From assembly GCF_028750675.1 (NCBI RefSeq), contig NZ_JAQQPZ010000003.1:310001-374000 (forward strand): a DNA stretch of 64,000 bases, written 5' to 3'. The notes under the pieces are model-generated. The model did not search any database. It saw only the letters and a program-made list of their open reading frames with translations, and was not told the DNA's origin. Of the stretch, positions 62,075 through 64,000 are shown piece by piece. Numbering within the stretch: the stretch's first letter is position 1; each line of letters opens with the position of its first letter. The position numbers were made by a program, and so were the translations under genes. This DNA is from Shewanella metallivivens (GTDB taxonomy: Bacteria > Pseudomonadota > Gammaproteobacteria > Enterobacterales > Shewanellaceae).

Positions 62075-62092
62075 ACCGACTAATCAGTCGGT
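62075..62092. promoter_or_regulatory. TetR-type operator upstream of the aldehyde dehydrogenase
   Basis: ACCGACT-AATC-AGTCGGT is a 7+7 inverted repeat about 105 bases before the dehydrogenase start. This is the usual form of a TetR-family operator, and a TetR gene follows the dehydrogenase at 63694, so self-contained local control is likely. Confidence 0.6.
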
Positions 62093-62196
62093 ACGTATCG
62101 AACCGCTATGGTTAAGCACATTAGCCACTGCCAATTCAAAGATATTTAACCAACAAGCACAATTAACCGACACAGACTATCAGCCGGAGAACATTA

Positions 62197-63618
62197 ATGA
62201 ACATGGCAGTTGATCAGACAGTAAACTCACTCACGCAATTACTTGACACGCAACGTAGCCGTTATTTGTCACAACCGGCACCGAGTTATCAATCTCGCGT
62301 TAACAAATTAACCCAACTTAAACTCGCATTACTCGATAACCAACAAGCGATAATAGATGCACTCAATCAAGATTATGGTCACCGCTCTTCAAATGACACC
62401 GTGATCTCAGATATCATGCCTTGCGTTAACAATATTAATTACACTATTAAGCATCTGAAATCGTGGATGAAACCCAGCCGTCGTCATGCAGGCATGTTGT
62501 TATCGCCCTCAAAAGTGTCGGTACAATATCAACCTTTAGGTGTGATTGGCATTATCGTGCCATGGAATTTCCCGATCATGTTATCCATCGGCCCATTAGT
62601 TACCGCTATTGCCGCGGGTAATGGTGCCATGCTCAAAATGTCTGAGTTTACCCCTGCAACGAATGCCGTGTTACGCCAATTACTCGCCACGGTTTTTGAT
62701 GCTTCTGAGGTAGCCATTGTTGAAGGTGAAGCGGAAGTCGCGGCAGAATTTTCATCTCTGCCTTTTGATCATATTTTATTTACCGGGTCTACCGTCGTAG
62801 GGCGCCATGTTATGCGAGCGGCAGCCGAAAACCTTACCCCTGTAACGTTAGAATTAGGCGGTAAATCGCCAGCAATTATCGCGCCAGATATGTCGATAGA
62901 CACAGCTGTTGAGCGACTCATTTTTGGCAAATGCTTAAATGCCGGACAAATCTGTGTAGCCCCCGATTATGTGCTCTGCCCTGCCGACAAAGTCGATGCG
63001 TTTATTGCAGCTTATCGGGCGCGTTTTAACAAAATGTATCCTGACTTTGTCAATAATCAAGATTACGGCAATGTCATTAATGACCGTCAGTATCAGCGTT
63101 TGTTGAACGTGCTTGAAGATGCTAAAGCAAAGGGCGCAAAGGTCATATCTGCAACGGATGACCCGATTTCGACCGATAGCAGAAAACTAGCCACTCAATT
63201 AATCACCGAAACAACAGACGACATGTTGCTAATGCAAGATGAGATTTTTGGGCCATTATTACCCATTATTAGCTATAAAAATGTGTCAGAAGCCATTGGT
63301 TATGTAAACCGTGGGCACCGGCCACTGGCGTTATATATAATGAGTTTTGATGATACAACCCAACAACATATCTTGCAGCAAACCCATTCGGGTGGTGTAT
63401 GTATTAATGACACCGTGTTTCATGTGGCCGCAGACGACGCGCCATTTGGCGGTATCGGGCCTTCTGGAATGGGGCATTACCATGGTAAAGAGGGCTTCTT
63501 AACCTTTAGTCACGCTAAAACTGTACTGAACAGTGGTAAAATCAATACTGGCATCTTTGTGCACCCACCTTATGGCGGCGTCATTCAGCGACTATTAATG
63601 AAATTCTTCTTGCGTTAA
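62197..63618 (+). CDS. Coniferyl-aldehyde-dehydrogenase-like aldehyde dehydrogenase
   Basis: NAD(P)-dependent aldehyde dehydrogenase, 473 residues, of the short-N-terminus class that includes CalB and fatty aldehyde dehydrogenases. Asn124 (PWNFP), Glu219 (TLELGGKSP) and the nucleophile Cys253 (NAGQICVAPDY) are intact, and DEIFGPLLPI and FGGIGPSGMGHYHGKEGF follow. The C-terminal segment (PPYGGVIQRLLMKFFLR) is hydrophobic and basic, as in membrane-associated fatty aldehyde dehydrogenases. It is followed by a tetR gene and preceded by a TetR-type operator. Confidence 0.94.
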   Translation: MNMAVDQTVNSLTQLLDTQRSRYLSQPAPSYQSRVNKLTQLKLALLDNQQAIIDALNQDYGHRSSNDTVISDIMPCVNNINYTIKHLKSWMKPSRRHAGMLLSPSKVSVQYQPLGVIGIIVPWNFPIMLSIGPLVTAIAAGNGAMLKMSEFTPATNAVLRQLLATVFDASEVAIVEGEAEVAAEFSSLPFDHILFTGSTVVGRHVMRAAAENLTPVTLELGGKSPAIIAPDMSIDTAVERLIFGKCLNAGQICVAPDYVLCPADKVDAFIAAYRARFNKMYPDFVNNQDYGNVINDRQYQRLLNVLEDAKAKGAKVISATDDPISTDSRKLATQLITETTDDMLLMQDEIFGPLLPIISYKNVSEAIGYVNRGHRPLALYIMSFDDTTQQHILQQTHSGGVCINDTVFHVAADDAPFGGIGPSGMGHYHGKEGFLTFSHAKTVLNSGKINTGIFVHPPYGGVIQRLLMKFFLR

Positions 63619-63626
63619 CAACACAG

Positions 63627-63663
63627 CAGCCCAACCTACCCTAAATCTTTGTTGGGCTGTTTA
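63627..63663 (+). terminator. Terminator after the aldehyde dehydrogenase gene
   Basis: CAGCCCAAC (63627-63635) pairs with GTTGGGCTG (63651-63659), then TTT. It ends 30 bases before the tetR start, so tetR may have its own weak promoter or rely on read-through. Confidence 0.7.
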
Positions 63664-63693
63664 TCGTTTTCAACCATAGGCACTTTTAACTTA

Positions 63694-64000
63694 ATGAGCA
63701 GTAAAACACCTACCACCACAGATAAGAAACAAGCCATATTAGACTCGGCATTACAACTGTTTGTCAGTAAAGGCTTTAGTGCAACATCAACAGCATCAAT
63801 CGCCAAAGCTGCGGGAGTGGCAACTGGGACATTATTTCATCATTTTCCGACAAAAAACGACATAATGAACCAATTGTTTCTTTATATAAAGCAAGAGTTT
63901 GCTAATAATATGGTGAGTAATACTCAATTATCAGGTGATATTGAAAAAGACGCCAATAATCTATGGCAGAAAGCCATTGACTGGGCCATTGCACAACCTC
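63694..64000 (+). CDS. TetR-family regulator, 3' end outside window
   Basis: The first 102 codons of a TetR repressor, open to the window edge. The N-terminal helix-turn-helix is complete: KKQAILDSALQLFVSKGF, then ATSTASIAKAAGVATGTLFHHFPTKNDI. The recognition helix is GTLFHHF. The ligand domain begins at about residue 60 and is cut off. It lies 75 bases after the aldehyde dehydrogenase gene and is the likely owner of the operator at 62075-62092. Confidence 0.92.
   Translation, partial: MSSKTPTTTDKKQAILDSALQLFVSKGFSATSTASIAKAAGVATGTLFHHFPTKNDIMNQLFLYIKQEFANNMVSNTQLSGDIEKDANNLWQKAIDWAIAQP

Noticed and set aside
61933..62115. Plus-strand 60-codon frame between uspA and the aldehyde dehydrogenase
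   Set aside because: It covers the regulatory palindromes and has no ribosome-binding site or recognisable domain.

Overview
The window reads as a chromosomal housekeeping segment of a marine gammaproteobacterium of the Shewanella type. The assignment rests on gene order (metY-rimP-nusA-infB-rbfA-truB-rpsO followed by a GGDEF/EAL gene; a SecDF pair between yhbY and greA; nqrABCDEF-apbE-nqrM; a two-subunit bacterioferritin) and on protein similarity recognised by eye. No species can be fixed from the sequence alone. I see no prophage, integron, CRISPR array, complete insertion sequence or rRNA operon. The one clearly non-genic oddity at the left end is a roughly 320-base intergenic block that looks like a dispersed repeat.

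Layout. 1-1829: end of a membrane c-di-GMP enzyme (GGDEF+EAL), cut by the window edge. 2249-9177 (minus): the translation/transcription operon, led by initiator tRNA metY and preceded by tRNA-Leu(GAG). Two tandem terminators lie between metY and rimP, as in E. coli. 9191-15418 (minus): secG, tpiA, glmM, folP, ftsH, rlmE, with yhbY divergent at 15509. 15876-19311: a SecF/SecD pair and a lineage-specific membrane-anchored protein. 19513-25603: greA, carB, carA, dapB. 25677-31767: fklB, an M48 lipoprotein protease, a DEAD-box helicase, and dnaJ/dnaK with a textbook sigma-32 promoter. 32168-38829: a small membrane protein, proA/proB, a purine permease, a compact unannotated transcription unit encoding a 31-residue peptide (about 36666-37143), and an M17 aminopeptidase. 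39000-42687: pepD, LexA-boxed dinB, and two bacterioferritin subunits under a Fur-like box. 42908-50165: Na+-NQR with its maturation factors ApbE and NqrM. 50577-58776: a divergent TonB-dependent receptor, luxS, an orphan TRAP receptor, bolA, Cry-DASH, an AlkB-like dioxygenase, a CorA-type transporter and a small winged-helix protein. 58970-64000: PH-domain membrane proteins, a UspA protein, an aldehyde dehydrogenase and a truncated TetR regulator.

The best candidate for something undescribed is the unit at 36666-37143. It has a near-consensus promoter, a structured leader of about 165 nt, a strong ribosome-binding site, a 31-codon ORF in highly used codons, and a perfect hairpin terminator. 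It resembles no leader peptide or riboswitch I can name. Secondary points are: complementary active-site losses in the two bacterioferritins; an internal terminator separating nqrF from its maturation genes; a TetR-type operator and an FNR/CRP-like site between uspA and the aldehyde dehydrogenase; and unusual start codons (TTG for carA and rimP; GTG for folP, nqrC and pepD).
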